Origin: UBA11540 sp045536425
Lineage (GTDB): Bacteria > Bacillota > Clostridia > Oscillospirales > Ruminococcaceae
DNA length: 64,000 nt
NCBI GenBank assembly: GCA_045536425.1
Contig: JAZSNN010000031.1
Location: 65,025-129,024 of the forward strand
Direction: 5' to 3'
Under the pieces are notes generated by a model. The model ran no database searches. It had not been told where the DNA came from and saw only the letters and a list, made by a program, of their open reading frames with translations. Shown here one piece after another: positions 41,859 through 50,010 of the stretch (positions within the stretch are counted from its first letter, which is position 1; the number at the start of each line of letters is the position of its first letter). The translations under genes and the position numbers were made by a program.

Positions 41859-42485
41859 TCAGGTCTTTGCAAAGGTCAGCGCTGTGACGCGTCTTGCCCC
41901 TGCTTTGTAAAGCATCTTTGCGTTTTCCTTTAGGGTTGCTCCCGTTGTGACTATATCATCGATGAGAAGAACGTTCTTTCCCTCCACGTCTTTTATCACC
42001 TTGAAAGCACCCTTTAGGTTGGTTCTTCTTTCTGCAGCTTTGAGGGATTTCTGCGGTTTGGTTTCGCGAATCTTTATCAAAACGTCCTTTTCAAACTTTA
42101 AATTCAGATGCTTTGAAATTATCCTTGCAAAAACCTCCGACTGATTAAATCTGCGCTTTGCTTTCGCCTTTCTCGTCATCGGGACGTATACGACAAGGTC
42201 AAAGGGAGTGTTTGAATGCAATCTTTCGGCTTCTTTTACCAGAAGGTGACCCACCTTTTTACAGGTCGTGAGGCTGTGTTTGAACTTTATACAGCGTATT
42301 ACTCCCTTTACCGAACCGTCATATTTATAAAGAGAGGTGCAGTCAAAATCGGTAGAATGGAAATCTATATAGTTTTTCCTTGTTTCAAAATCCTTTATAC
42401 ACTTTTCGCAGACGAGCGTGTTTGGTTTGACAAAGTCAAAACAGCATATACATCTGGGTGGATAGATAAAGTCTAGTAATTTCAC
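41859..42485 (-). CDS. ComF-family phosphoribosyltransferase-like protein
   Basis: 208 aa. The N-terminal zinc-ribbon cysteines (PPRCICCFDFVKPNTLVCEK) and the PRPP-binding motif VLLIDDIVTTGATLKE are the hallmarks of ComFC/GntX proteins, which take part in DNA uptake or processing in competent bacteria. Its start overlaps the recD2 stop by four bases, so the two are translationally coupled, as in many Firmicutes. No other competence genes are in the window. Confidence 0.9.
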   Translation of the reverse strand: MKLLDFIYPPRCICCFDFVKPNTLVCEKCIKDFETRKNYIDFHSTDFDCTSLYKYDGSVKGVIRCIKFKHSLTTCKKVGHLLVKEAERLHSNTPFDLVVYVPMTRKAKAKRRFNQSEVFARIISKHLNLKFEKDVLIKIRETKPQKSLKAAERRTNLKGAFKVIKDVEGKNVLLIDDIVTTGATLKENAKMLYKAGARRVTALTFAKT

Positions 42486-44704
42486 AGGTTGTTCCTCAGC
42501 TTTTCAAATTCCTCGTCGACGAATTTTCTCAGATTCGTGTAGCGATCGGTTTTTCTTTTATTTTCGACCATCTGTGCCACCGTCGCCTCTTCACCGAGGA
42601 TTATCAGTATCTTTTTTGCTCGGGTCACGGCTGTGTACAGAAGATTTCGGTAGTGAAGCTTTGCGTGTTTGCCCATAAGCGGAAGTATAACTGCGTCAAA
42701 CTCGCTTCCTTGACTCTTGTGTACGGTCACGGCATAGGCGGCTTCTATTTCGTTTAGTTGCTCGAAGGAATATTCCGCAACCTTGTCGTCAAAGCGGATT
42801 TTCATAGTTGCAAGGCGTTTATCAAGCGCGATTATCTCACCAATATCTCCGTTATAGACGCCCGCTCCCCTTTCGCCGTCGTCCTTTGTCCAATTTATAT
42901 CGTAGTTATTCTTTATCTGCATTACCTTGTCGCCCTGACGGAAGATTATCCCGCCAAAGCTATGCTCGGGTTTTTGCGGTGCGGGGGGATTGAGCACCTG
43001 TTGCAATGCTGCATTGAGGTTGTGGGTGCCGAGCTCGCCCATCTTGCTGGGACAGAGCACCTGTATATCCCATTTGGGCGAAAAGTCATACTTCGCGGGA
43101 AGGCGCTTTGAAACAAGGGATATGAGCGTGTCTGCCGCTTTTTGTGGAAGCGCCTCGGGCATAAAGAAAAAGTCCTTGCTTCTCACCTTCAGTTCGGGCA
43201 TTTCACCCGCGACTATACAGTGGGCGTTAGTGACAATGAGGCTCTCGGCGGCTTGACGGAATATCTGCGTCAAAGTTACTGTAGGGAGTCTATCACAAGC
43301 AAGCAGGTCGCCGAGCACGTTTCCGCAACCCACCGACGGAAGCTGATTCGAGTCACCTACTATGATGAGTCTACAGCCGAGGGGCATTGCTCTGAGAAGC
43401 GATTCAAAAAGAAGTATATCCACCATTGAAAACTCGTCGACGATAACTACGTCACAGTTTAGCGGATTTCTCTCGTTGTGGACAAAATTTGAGCGGTCGC
43501 TATCGCGGTAGTCAACCTCCAAAAGTCTATGTATGGTTTTGGCTTCGTATCCCGTGAGCTCGGCAATTCGTTTTGCCGCGCGTCCTGTAGGAGCGGCTAT
43601 CTCAACACGAAGTCCCTGTCTTTTATAAAGCGAGATTATGGCGTTTAGCGTGGTGGTTTTTCCCGTACCGGGTCCGCCTGTGAGAATCAAAATACCTTTA
43701 TTCATTGCCATTTTGATTGCTTCGCGCTGAAGTGCTTCGTATTTTATCTTATCTTTTTTCTCGAGCTCGTCTATCCATTTTTCAGGGTCGGTATCGTTAT
43801 CCGCAAGGTTAGATAGAAGCGTTGTACGCATAGCGCAGTATCTCTCCGCGGTGTAGAGCTGAGAAAGGTAGAGGTATTCTTTTCTATTTATATTGCAGTA
43901 GGAAAGAACGTTAGTTTCAATCATACTGTTCACGCAAAGTTCAACGTCAAGGCGGGTAGCTCCGAGAAATTCGGTGCTGATATCTATAACCTTGTCATAC
44001 GGCAGGCAGGTGTGTCCGTTTTTGCTATTGTAATAAAGCGCGTGGGCAATTCCCGCCTTTATGCGATAGGGGCTGTCTGAGTCTATACCAAGCTCTGATG
44101 CTATTTCGTCTGCTTTTTCAAAGTCTATTCCTATATCCTCGTCACAAAGGACGTAGGGATTTTCGCGGATTATATCCGCCGAAGCGGTGCCGAATTTTTT
44201 CCATATTCTAACGCTGTGCACAGGAGAAATTTTGTATGCGGACAGAAACATCATAACCGCACGGATTCCAAAAACTCTTTTAAGTTCTGCATTTATAGCC
44301 TCTGCCTTTGCGGGCGAAACTCCACGCACCGTTGTGAGCCTTTTGGGGTCTTTTTCGGCTATCTCGAGGGTATCCGCACCGAACTCCTCCACCAAACGAC
44401 GCGCCAAAACAGGCCCGATACCCTTTATCGTGCCTGAAGAAAGATATTTGAGCATTGCGTGAGCCGTCGACGGAAGTCTTCGCTCGGTCAAGATGACCTT
44501 GAACTGTCTGCCAAAGCTGGGGTGGATAGTATAGCTTCCGGTGAGGTCAACCTCCTCGCCTTCTTCTATTCCCGTTATCTCCCCTACCGCAGTCACGAGC
44601 TCTCCCTCGCAGTCTATCTCCATCACGGTAAATCCCGTGTCCTCATTTCGATAGACAATGTGCTCCACAGCACCCGAAATTTTTATCTGCTCGGTGTTTT
44701 CCAT
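42482..44704 (-). CDS. recD2: ATP-dependent RecD-like DNA helicase
   Basis: 5'-3' SF1B helicase, 740 aa. The RecD2-type N-terminal domain (ISGAVEHIVYRNEDTGFTVM) with HhH repeats (GTIKGIGPVLARRLVEEFG) precedes the helicase motifs: Walker A GGPGTGKTTTLN, DEFSMVDILL, QLPSVGCGNVLGD, and VHKSQGSEFD with AVTRAKK at the end. ATG at 44704 with GGAGAACCT upstream; a longer frame runs into a hairpin array and is rejected. Confidence 0.94.
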   Translation of the reverse strand: MENTEQIKISGAVEHIVYRNEDTGFTVMEIDCEGELVTAVGEITGIEEGEEVDLTGSYTIHPSFGRQFKVILTERRLPSTAHAMLKYLSSGTIKGIGPVLARRLVEEFGADTLEIAEKDPKRLTTVRGVSPAKAEAINAELKRVFGIRAVMMFLSAYKISPVHSVRIWKKFGTASADIIRENPYVLCDEDIGIDFEKADEIASELGIDSDSPYRIKAGIAHALYYNSKNGHTCLPYDKVIDISTEFLGATRLDVELCVNSMIETNVLSYCNINRKEYLYLSQLYTAERYCAMRTTLLSNLADNDTDPEKWIDELEKKDKIKYEALQREAIKMAMNKGILILTGGPGTGKTTTLNAIISLYKRQGLRVEIAAPTGRAAKRIAELTGYEAKTIHRLLEVDYRDSDRSNFVHNERNPLNCDVVIVDEFSMVDILLFESLLRAMPLGCRLIIVGDSNQLPSVGCGNVLGDLLACDRLPTVTLTQIFRQAAESLIVTNAHCIVAGEMPELKVRSKDFFFMPEALPQKAADTLISLVSKRLPAKYDFSPKWDIQVLCPSKMGELGTHNLNAALQQVLNPPAPQKPEHSFGGIIFRQGDKVMQIKNNYDINWTKDDGERGAGVYNGDIGEIIALDKRLATMKIRFDDKVAEYSFEQLNEIEAAYAVTVHKSQGSEFDAVILPLMGKHAKLHYRNLLYTAVTRAKKILIILGEEATVAQMVENKRKTDRYTNLRKFVDEEFEKLRNNL

Positions 44705-44759
44705 AGGTTCTCCGTAGAAAATGTTTATGGTTAAATTATACCATAAATTGTTGTAATTT

Positions 44760-44910
44760 TCAATGATGCATCGCCTTTGGCGATATGATGTTATGCTTCG
44801 CATAAAGATGTTGCTCTCGTTGTTCGCAATGATGCGATGTTTGCCAAAACATTAGCGAAGCGACATCATTAGGCAAAGCCGTCATCATTTGCTGAAAGCA
44901 AACATCATTG
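44760..44910. repeat. Second mini-hairpin array linked by GATG / CATC
   Basis: About seven short hairpins in 150 bp (ATCGCC/GGCGAT, TTATGC/GCATAA, TTGC/GCAA, ATGTT/AACAT, GGC/GCC, TTTGCT/AGCAAA). They are separated by GATG in the left half and CATC in the right half. The architecture is the same as at 14624-14843 but with other linkers. No gene is supported. Confidence 0.65.
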
Positions 44911-44942
44911 AAAAAAGCACTTGCTGTCGCAAGTGCTTTTTT
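44911..44942. terminator. Terminator after tRNA-Val
   Basis: A 14-bp perfect stem AAAAAAGCACTTGC / GCAAGTGCTTTTTT, directly after the CCA end on the minus strand. Confidence 0.88.
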
Positions 44943-44944
44943 CT

Positions 44945-45020
44945 TGGTGGACGCTAAGGAACTCGAATCCCTGACCCTTTGCACGTCAAGCAAATGCTCT
45001 ACCAGCTGAGCTAAGCGTCC
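44945..45020 (-). tRNA. tRNA-Val (anticodon GAC)
   Basis: 76 nt including encoded CCA. The acceptor stem GGACGCT / AGCGTCC, D arm GCTCAGCTGGTAGAGC, anticodon stem-loop TTTGC-TTGACGT-GCAAA and T arm with TTCGAGT are all present. Reads GUC/GUU codons. Promoter at 45033-45061, terminator directly after. Confidence 0.95.
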
Positions 45021-45032
45021 GTAACAGTAATT

Positions 45033-45061
45033 ATTATACTTATTGGCGGGTTGAAAGTCAA
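45033..45061 (-). promoter_or_regulatory. Promoter of tRNA-Val
   Basis: Minus-strand -35 TTGACT (45056-45061), 17-bp spacer, -10 TATAAT (45033-45038), 12 bp before the tRNA. Confidence 0.8.
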
Positions 45062-45120
45062 TAGGATTTTATCTTTTTTAAACATTTTGGGCAATTATGT
45101 AACATACTTCAATAAAAAAC

Positions 45121-45150
45121 TTGACAAAAGTGCCTAAATCGTTATACAAT
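45121..45150 (+). promoter_or_regulatory. Promoter of rny
   Basis: -35 TTGACA (45121-45126), 18-bp spacer, -10 TACAAT (45145-45150). The leader to the rny start is about 205 nt, T-rich, with a GCGGA/TCCGC hairpin near 45253-45276. Confidence 0.65.
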
Positions 45151-45362
45151 ATGTATTGGAATATTTATAACATTTTTAATGTTTTATTGAATATTTTATC
45201 TCCCGATTAGGATTTTCTGTTTTTTAAATTTGTCTTTTCTATATATTTTTAGCGGATTGGGGTTCCTCTTTCCGCAGTTTTGACATATTTATACGATTTT
45301 AACTTCCTTTTCGGGTATCATTCTGCCTATGTGGCATATTTTATCGAAAAGGAGGTTTTTTT

Positions 45363-46934
45363 GTGACATTTGAATTGCCAATGGTCATACTGTTCTGTGC
45401 TATCTCCGCAGTGGCTTTTGCTCTTATTGCCGGTTTTATTTCGTTCAGATTGGGTATCTCATATCGCAAAAGAGTTGCCGAGGCTGAAATCGGCTCCGCT
45501 GAGGAAGAAGCAAGAAAGATTGTTAACAACGCATTAAAAGCAAGTGAAGCAAAGAAGAAAGAGTCTCTTGTAGAGGCTAAGGACGAAATCTATAAGATGC
45601 GTCAAGAAGCTGAAAAAGAGCTCAAAGAACGTCGCAGTGAAGTTCAAAGACAAGAACGCAGACTGCAACAAAAGGAAGAATCTCTTGACAAAAAACTCGA
45701 CAACATCGAGAAAAAAGAAGAGGTCCTTCAGGAAAAGCTCCGCGATGCAGACGAAAAGCTCGCTGAGGTAAACGAAATCAAAAAGCATCAGTTTGAGATG
45801 CTCGAAAAGATTTCAAACTACACCGCCGAGCAGGCTAAAGAGGCTATCCTCGAAGCGCTCGACAAGGAACTCGTTCACGAAAAGTCACTCAAGATTGCCG
45901 CTTACGAGCAGCAGTACAGAGAGGAATCCGAGCAGAAGGCTCGCGACATCATCTCGGTCGCTATACAGAGATATGCTGCCGATCAGGTTGCTGAAGCTAC
46001 CGTTTCTGTTGTTCCGCTCCCCAACGACGATATGAAGGGCCGTATCATTGGCCGTGAGGGTAGAAACATCCGTGCCCTTGAAACCGCTACGGGCGTTGAC
46101 CTCATCATCGACGACACTCCCGAAGCTATCACAGTTTCGAGCTTTGACCCCGTCAGACGTGAAATCGCTCGTTTGTCCCTTGAAAAGCTTATTACCGACG
46201 GAAGAATTCATCCTGCTCGTATTGAGGAAATGGTTGAAAAAGCTACCCGTGAGGTTGAGACAAAGATCAAGCAAGACGGTGAACGCGCTGTTATGGATCT
46301 TGGCATCCACGGTATGCATCCCGAGCTTATCAAGCTTCTCGGTCGTCTGCGTTACCGCACAAGCTACGGACAAAACGTACTTAATCACTCCATTGAAGTT
46401 GCTTATATCGCAGGTATGATTGCCGGAGAGGTTGGCGGAGACGTTGCTCTCGCAAGAAGAGCAGGACTTCTTCACGACATCGGCAAGGCACTCAACCACG
46501 AAATCGAAGGTTCTCACGTTGCTATCGGTGTTGATATCTGCCGTAAGTATAAAGAGAACGAGGACGTTATCCACGCTATCGAGGCGCACCACGGTGACGT
46601 TGACCCCAAGACACTCGTTGCTTGTATCGTTCAGGCTTCCGATGCTCTATCCGCTGCAAGACCCGGTGCAAGAAGAGAAAACCTGCAGAACTACATCAAG
46701 CGTCTTGAAAAGCTTGAGGAGATTGCAGAGTCCTTCAACGGTGTTGACCGCTCGTTTGCTATTCAGGCAGGCCGTGAGATTAGAATTATGCTCAAGCCTG
46801 AGGTTATCTCCGATGACCAGATGACTCTCGTTGCAAGAGAGATCGTCGAAAAGATTGAAAACGAGATGGAATATCCCGGACAGATCAAGGTTCATCTTAT
46901 CAGAGAAAGCCGTGCTATCGAGTACGCAAAATAA
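45363..46934 (+). CDS. rny: Ribonuclease Y
   Basis: Membrane-anchored endoribonuclease that starts mRNA decay in Firmicutes. 523 aa: an N-terminal transmembrane helix (ILFCAISAVAFALIAGFISF), a long coiled coil to ~205, a KH domain (GRIIGREGRNIRALETATG) and an HD domain with catalytic HDIGKALNHE. GTG start with AAGGAGG upstream. The long leader might be an autoregulatory target, which is speculation. Confidence 0.97.
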   Translation: MTFELPMVILFCAISAVAFALIAGFISFRLGISYRKRVAEAEIGSAEEEARKIVNNALKASEAKKKESLVEAKDEIYKMRQEAEKELKERRSEVQRQERRLQQKEESLDKKLDNIEKKEEVLQEKLRDADEKLAEVNEIKKHQFEMLEKISNYTAEQAKEAILEALDKELVHEKSLKIAAYEQQYREESEQKARDIISVAIQRYAADQVAEATVSVVPLPNDDMKGRIIGREGRNIRALETATGVDLIIDDTPEAITVSSFDPVRREIARLSLEKLITDGRIHPARIEEMVEKATREVETKIKQDGERAVMDLGIHGMHPELIKLLGRLRYRTSYGQNVLNHSIEVAYIAGMIAGEVGGDVALARRAGLLHDIGKALNHEIEGSHVAIGVDICRKYKENEDVIHAIEAHHGDVDPKTLVACIVQASDALSAARPGARRENLQNYIKRLEKLEEIAESFNGVDRSFAIQAGREIRIMLKPEVISDDQMTLVAREIVEKIENEMEYPGQIKVHLIRESRAIEYAK

Positions 46935-46945
46935 TCAAAAACACA

Positions 46946-46986
46946 TCCGCTCCGAAGTTAAATTCGGGGCGGAATTCTTTTTATTT
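46946..46986 (+). terminator. Terminator after rny
   Basis: An 11-bp stem with one G-U pair (46946-46956 / 46963-46973), then ATTCTTTTTATTTTTT. Confidence 0.85.
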
Positions 46987-47012
46987 TTTATTCTAATTTT
47001 TTAAAAATACTA

Positions 47013-47041
47013 TTGACATATCAGATTTGTTGTGGTAGAAT
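47013..47041 (+). promoter_or_regulatory. Promoter of tRNA-Leu
   Basis: -35 TTGACA (47013-47018), 17-bp spacer, -10 TAGAAT (47036-47041), 15 bp before the tRNA. Confidence 0.8.
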
Positions 47042-47056
47042 ATCAAGGTACCAAAC

Positions 47057-47139
47057 GCGAAGGTGGCGGAATAGGCAGACGCGCACGTTTGAGGGGCGTG
47101 TGGGCAACCATGTGGGTTCAAGTCCCATCCTTCGCACCA
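47057..47139 (+). tRNA. tRNA-Leu (anticodon GAG)
   Basis: 83 nt including CCA, class II with a long variable arm (TGTGGGCAACCATG). Acceptor GCGAAGG / CCTTCGC, anticodon loop TTGAGGG closed by CACGT/GCGTG, T arm GGGTTCAAGTCCC. Its last 19 nt recur exactly at 47273-47291. Confidence 0.93.
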
Positions 47140-47140
47140 T

Positions 47141-47178
47141 AAAAACAGTTCAACCATTAGGTTGGGCTGTTTTTATTT
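47141..47178 (+). terminator. Terminator of tRNA-Leu
   Basis: AAAACAG...CAACC / GGTTG...CTGTTTTT directly after the CCA end. Confidence 0.8.
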
Positions 47179-47181
47179 TGT

Positions 47182-47291
47182 TTGGGACTTGAATATGAGT
47201 TCCAAGAGCACAAGTGCAACGCAGTGCGATTGGGAAGAACAGTCCGGTGGACTGTTCTGTTCACGAATGGATAGTCCCATCCTTCGCACCA
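47182..47291 (+). repeat. tRNA-linked structured repeat, copy A (behind tRNA-Leu)
   Basis: It starts with an 11-nt inverted copy of the tRNA-Leu T arm (TGGGACTTGAA) and contains two conserved hairpins (47202-47233, 47238-47256). It ends with an exact 19-nt copy of the tRNA 3' end (47273-47291), 152 bp after the original. A separate terminator follows (47298-47329). Short frames through it are probably spurious. Confidence 0.75.
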
Positions 47292-47297
47292 AATAAA

Positions 47298-47330
47298 GAA
47301 GACTCAACCGACAGGTTGGGTCTTTTTTAT
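47298..47330 (+). terminator. Terminator after copy A
   Basis: AAGACTCAACC-GACA-GGTTGGGTCTT followed by TTTT. The sequence is unlike the tRNA-Leu terminator though placed in the same way. Confidence 0.8.
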
Positions 47331-47338
47331 TTCATTCG

Positions 47339-47551
47339 ATGGGACTTGAATATGAGTTCCAAGAGCACAAGTGCAACGCAGTGCGATTGGGAAGAACAGT
47401 CCGGTGGACTGTTTCGTTCGTGAATGGCAAAGCCGACGAGCGCTGCCGGTGGCAGAAGAAGCGAGGAGGTCTTTGATGCCGTCGTCGGCTGGATGCGAAC
47501 GGAATGTGAGCAGACAGACGCTAACGACAAATGGAAATCCCATCCTTCGCA
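47339..47551 (+). repeat. tRNA-linked structured repeat, copy B with 111-bp extra domain
   Basis: The first ~74 nt are identical to copy A. A GC-rich insertion then forms a further stem (AGCCGACGA at about 47430 with TCGTCGGCT at about 47482). It ends with a 14-nt piece of the tRNA-Leu 3' end (47538-47551), and a third terminator follows. Confidence 0.7.
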
Positions 47552-47586
47552 AAGTCCCTGCCGAAATATCGGCAGGGACTTTTGGT
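47550..47586. terminator. Terminator after copy B
   Basis: AAAGTCCCTGCCGA / TCGGCAGGGACTTT with a short loop and TTTGG; it also serves the convergent gene ending at 47587. Confidence 0.8.
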
Positions 47587-48129
47587 TTATTTTGCTATTC
47601 TTTTTTTAATCGCCTTCGTCGCTTGTTCTATCACCCAAAACACAAAGCAGGTTATTGTTGCTATCAAGAGCGATTGCAGGACGTCATACAGCGTTATGCT
47701 TTTTATCATATCAAAAACTGTAACTGTAATTTCTTCGGGTTTTGCTATGATGGTATCCGCAGGATAACTTGTATAAGGCGATCCAAAGAATCTTGGATTT
47801 AGATAAAACTCCTTAAAACAAAGGTAGGCTAGTGTGGTTGTAGTTGCCATAATACCGTAATACAGCGGTCTTTTCATCTTTACAAAGATTTGCACAGCAA
47901 AGACTATGGTTGCCATTACAAGCGCAGGAACAGCGTTATACAGTACTGTGTTGAGAACGATTTCTACAAAATCGGGGGATTTTGAGAAAAGCAAAAAGTA
48001 GTCCTTCGTCCCAATCCACTTCGGTGTATTTATCTGTGAATCTGCAAAGACATATGTCGCTACATATACTGCAACTATAAGTACAGTTGGTATCACAAAC
48101 CACAAAAGTTCCTTTTGTCTTTTCTTCAT
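47587..48129 (-). CDS. Membrane protein, function unknown
   Basis: 180 aa with about four transmembrane helices (~8-28, ~62-86, ~93-112, ~145-170) and a basic C-terminus (KAIKKRIAK). ATG at 48129 with GGGAGG upstream. The periplasmic loop between helices 1 and 2 is polar. No family is recognised. It is a single gene between two tRNA-linked repeat regions, so it may be accessory. Confidence 0.7.
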   Translation of the reverse strand: MKKRQKELLWFVIPTVLIVAVYVATYVFADSQINTPKWIGTKDYFLLFSKSPDFVEIVLNTVLYNAVPALVMATIVFAVQIFVKMKRPLYYGIMATTTTLAYLCFKEFYLNPRFFGSPYTSYPADTIIAKPEEITVTVFDMIKSITLYDVLQSLLIATITCFVFWVIEQATKAIKKRIAK

Positions 48130-48311
48130 TTTGTTCCTCCCTATCAACTAATGTCTGATGTCAAATACGTATCGGGGCTCCAAAAAGTATTTTTTAAAGC
48201 CTTCCTTTATTTTATAATATCATGCTGTTATTAATAAATCAAGGTGTTTTTGAAGGAATATTATTTATATTGCTGATTCCGAAAAAAATGCGTTTTTATG
48301 AAAATTTATAG

Positions 48312-48340
48312 TTGACTTTTCGGAACAAGTGTGGTATCAT
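48312..48340 (+). promoter_or_regulatory. Promoter of tRNA-Pro
   Basis: -35 TTGACT (48312-48317), 17-bp spacer, -10 TATCAT (48335-48340). Confidence 0.75.
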
Positions 48341-48357
48341 ATATAAGCAAAATACGT

Positions 48358-48433
48358 CTGGGTGTGGCGCAGCTGGTAGCGCGCTACCTTGGGGTGGTAG
48401 AGGCCGCAAGTTCAAGTCTTGTCACTCAGACCA
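48358..48433 (+). tRNA. tRNA-Pro (anticodon GGG)
   Basis: 76 nt including CCA. Acceptor CTGGGTG / CACTCAG with a G-U pair, D arm GCGCAGCTGGTAGCGC, anticodon stem-loop CTACC-TTGGGGT-GGTAG, T arm with TTCAAGT. Its last 21 nt recur exactly at 48565-48585. Confidence 0.95.
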
Positions 48434-48470
48434 AGAAAAGCCGTCGACTTTCGTCGATGGCTTTTTTTGC
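48434..48470 (+). terminator. Terminator of tRNA-Pro
   Basis: AAAAGCCGTCGA-CTTTC-GTCGATGGCTTTTTTT with one G-U pair, immediately after CCA. Confidence 0.85.
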
Positions 48471-48474
48471 GTGG

Positions 48475-48585
48475 CGAGACTTGAAGATGAACTCCAAGAG
48501 TGCAAGTGTCAACGCAGCACGATTGGGAGAAACAGTCCAGTGGACTGTTTCGTTCGTGGTTGGACAAGTCTTGTCACTCAGACCA
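48475..48585 (+). repeat. tRNA-linked structured repeat, copy C (behind tRNA-Pro)
   Basis: It starts with AGACTTGAA, complementary to the tRNA-Pro T arm, and has the same two-hairpin core as A and B (48494-48526 and the AACAGTCC/GGACTGTT hairpin). It ends with an exact 21-nt copy of the tRNA-Pro 3' end, again 152 bp after the original. The second terminator is at 48591-48617. Confidence 0.75.
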
Positions 48586-48590
48586 AAAAG

Positions 48591-48618
48591 AGATGCACGA
48601 AAGTGCATCTCTTTTTGC
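48591..48618 (+). terminator. Terminator after copy C
   Basis: AGAGATGCAC-GAAA-GTGCATCTCT followed by TTTTG. Confidence 0.85.
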
Positions 48619-48708
48619 ATTTATCGCAGAAGCTTTACGGTTTGCACAAACTTCTTGAACTTGCGGGCTCTACCATTGCCATCCCCGAGCGGTTGTCGCT
48701 TTGGCGAC

Positions 48709-48741
48709 GAGCGAGTGGGGGAATCCCCGCTTTTGTAGGCG
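48709..48741. repeat. Direct repeat flanking the SGNH hydrolase gene (left)
   Basis: ACGAGCGAGTGGGGGAATCC followed by CCCGCTTTTGTA resembles 50011-50043 (four differences). The two copies bracket the gene at 48753-49901. Confidence 0.6.
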
Positions 48742-48752
48742 GGAGTGATGAA

Positions 48753-49901
48753 TCAATTGACATCTTCGCTGAACAGAGCTTTAATCATTGCATTGCTTAT
48801 CAGATCCATACCAAGCTCATTAGGATGGACACGACGGTCGGCGATATATTTATCAAAATTTTTCCGATTTTCTGTTATGCCGCAGTTTTCAAGGTCTACC
48901 ATAGTGTAGCCAAAGTGCTTGATAATCTTTTCCAGCTCTGCATTAAACTCAGTGGGAGCCGGTACAACGTCTTTTCCATCTAAATCCGGCACTCGACGCG
49001 GCAACAGTCCCATGCAGTATACCTCAGCGTCGGGATAGCGGACGCTGATTTTGTGGAGCATGATAGCGTAGGCTTCGCAGGCGGTAGTGGGTTCTGCATC
49101 GGATTGAATCAGCGCGTCATAATCCAAATCAGCCGTACCCAGAGTATCCTGATAGTAGCTGTAGTCGTTAGTTCCCATAAACACAACGATTATATCAGGT
49201 TCTTCACCTGTATTATCGTTGTGAAGCTGCTCACATCGGCTGACATAAGCGCCCTTTGCATCGTCACGTTCTTGCAGTACATAGCTTCCGCTCCAGGAAT
49301 TGTTGACGCACAGCTTCATTTCCAGAGCATCGATAACCTGTTGCCACCACGTTTCCGATTGGGTGACTTCCGTATTTTTTACACCGTAATACACAGCATT
49401 TTCACCGATCGTAGAGTTATAATCGGAATTATTCGATATACCTATGTAGGTTGAAATACTATCGCCAAGGATTGAGATAGTTTTACCTGCATAGGGGTTG
49501 GAAGTATAATCGGAGAAAAGGGGCACCTCTTCGCCATAGGTGAAGAGCTTACTATCTGCGGTATCCTCCAGTTCTCTCGCATTATAATCTTCGCCGATCA
49601 GAGCAACAAGTGCTTCCTCCCGGGTGGTGTAGGTTCCAACGGGCTCGCCTTTCTTAACAGCTATGACCTTGCCCTGTGTTACTTCATACAGGAACAGCTT
49701 TGGCATTTCGATTTTATCAGCGTTCTCTGCCATATATTCGGTGTACGCGTCCTTCGCCGCCTGCTTGTCATAGTTATCCTGCGCTTTAGCGTCGGCCTCA
49801 CGCAAGATCGGAATCATTACCGATGCCAGTATGACAACGACCGCAACCACAGTCACGAGCACTGCAGCAATTAAAACTTTTTTGTTTTTTGTTCTTTTCA
49901 T
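48753..49901 (-). CDS. Membrane-anchored SGNH/GDSL-type hydrolase
   Basis: 382 aa. An N-terminal signal-anchor (VLIAAVLVTVVAVVVILASV) is followed by a helical stalk and an SGNH hydrolase domain from ~135. Block I is ISILGDSIS (nucleophile Ser), block III is VVFMGTNDYS, and the C-terminal DRRVHPNELGM supplies Asp and His. Such enzymes deacylate lipids or polysaccharides outside the cell; the substrate is unknown. ATG 49901 with GAGG upstream. Flanked by direct repeats. Confidence 0.87.
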   Translation of the reverse strand: MKRTKNKKVLIAAVLVTVVAVVVILASVMIPILREADAKAQDNYDKQAAKDAYTEYMAENADKIEMPKLFLYEVTQGKVIAVKKGEPVGTYTTREEALVALIGEDYNARELEDTADSKLFTYGEEVPLFSDYTSNPYAGKTISILGDSISTYIGISNNSDYNSTIGENAVYYGVKNTEVTQSETWWQQVIDALEMKLCVNNSWSGSYVLQERDDAKGAYVSRCEQLHNDNTGEEPDIIVVFMGTNDYSYYQDTLGTADLDYDALIQSDAEPTTACEAYAIMLHKISVRYPDAEVYCMGLLPRRVPDLDGKDVVPAPTEFNAELEKIIKHFGYTMVDLENCGITENRKNFDKYIADRRVHPNELGMDLISNAMIKALFSEDVN

Positions 49902-50010
49902 ATCATTTATCCTCATATCAGATATTTTGTACTTTCATTGTACCATATTCCGCAAAGAATCTCAAGTTTTCCTCTCAAATCGGCAATAAAAAGATAAGTG
50001 TCGCAGTAGC

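Noticed and set aside
47214..47802. Reading frames through the tRNA-linked repeats (for example a frame with SAIGKNSPVDC in two copies)
   Set aside because: They lack ribosome sites, differ in frame and length between copies, and run across tRNA ends and terminators. The covarying hairpins explain the conservation better.
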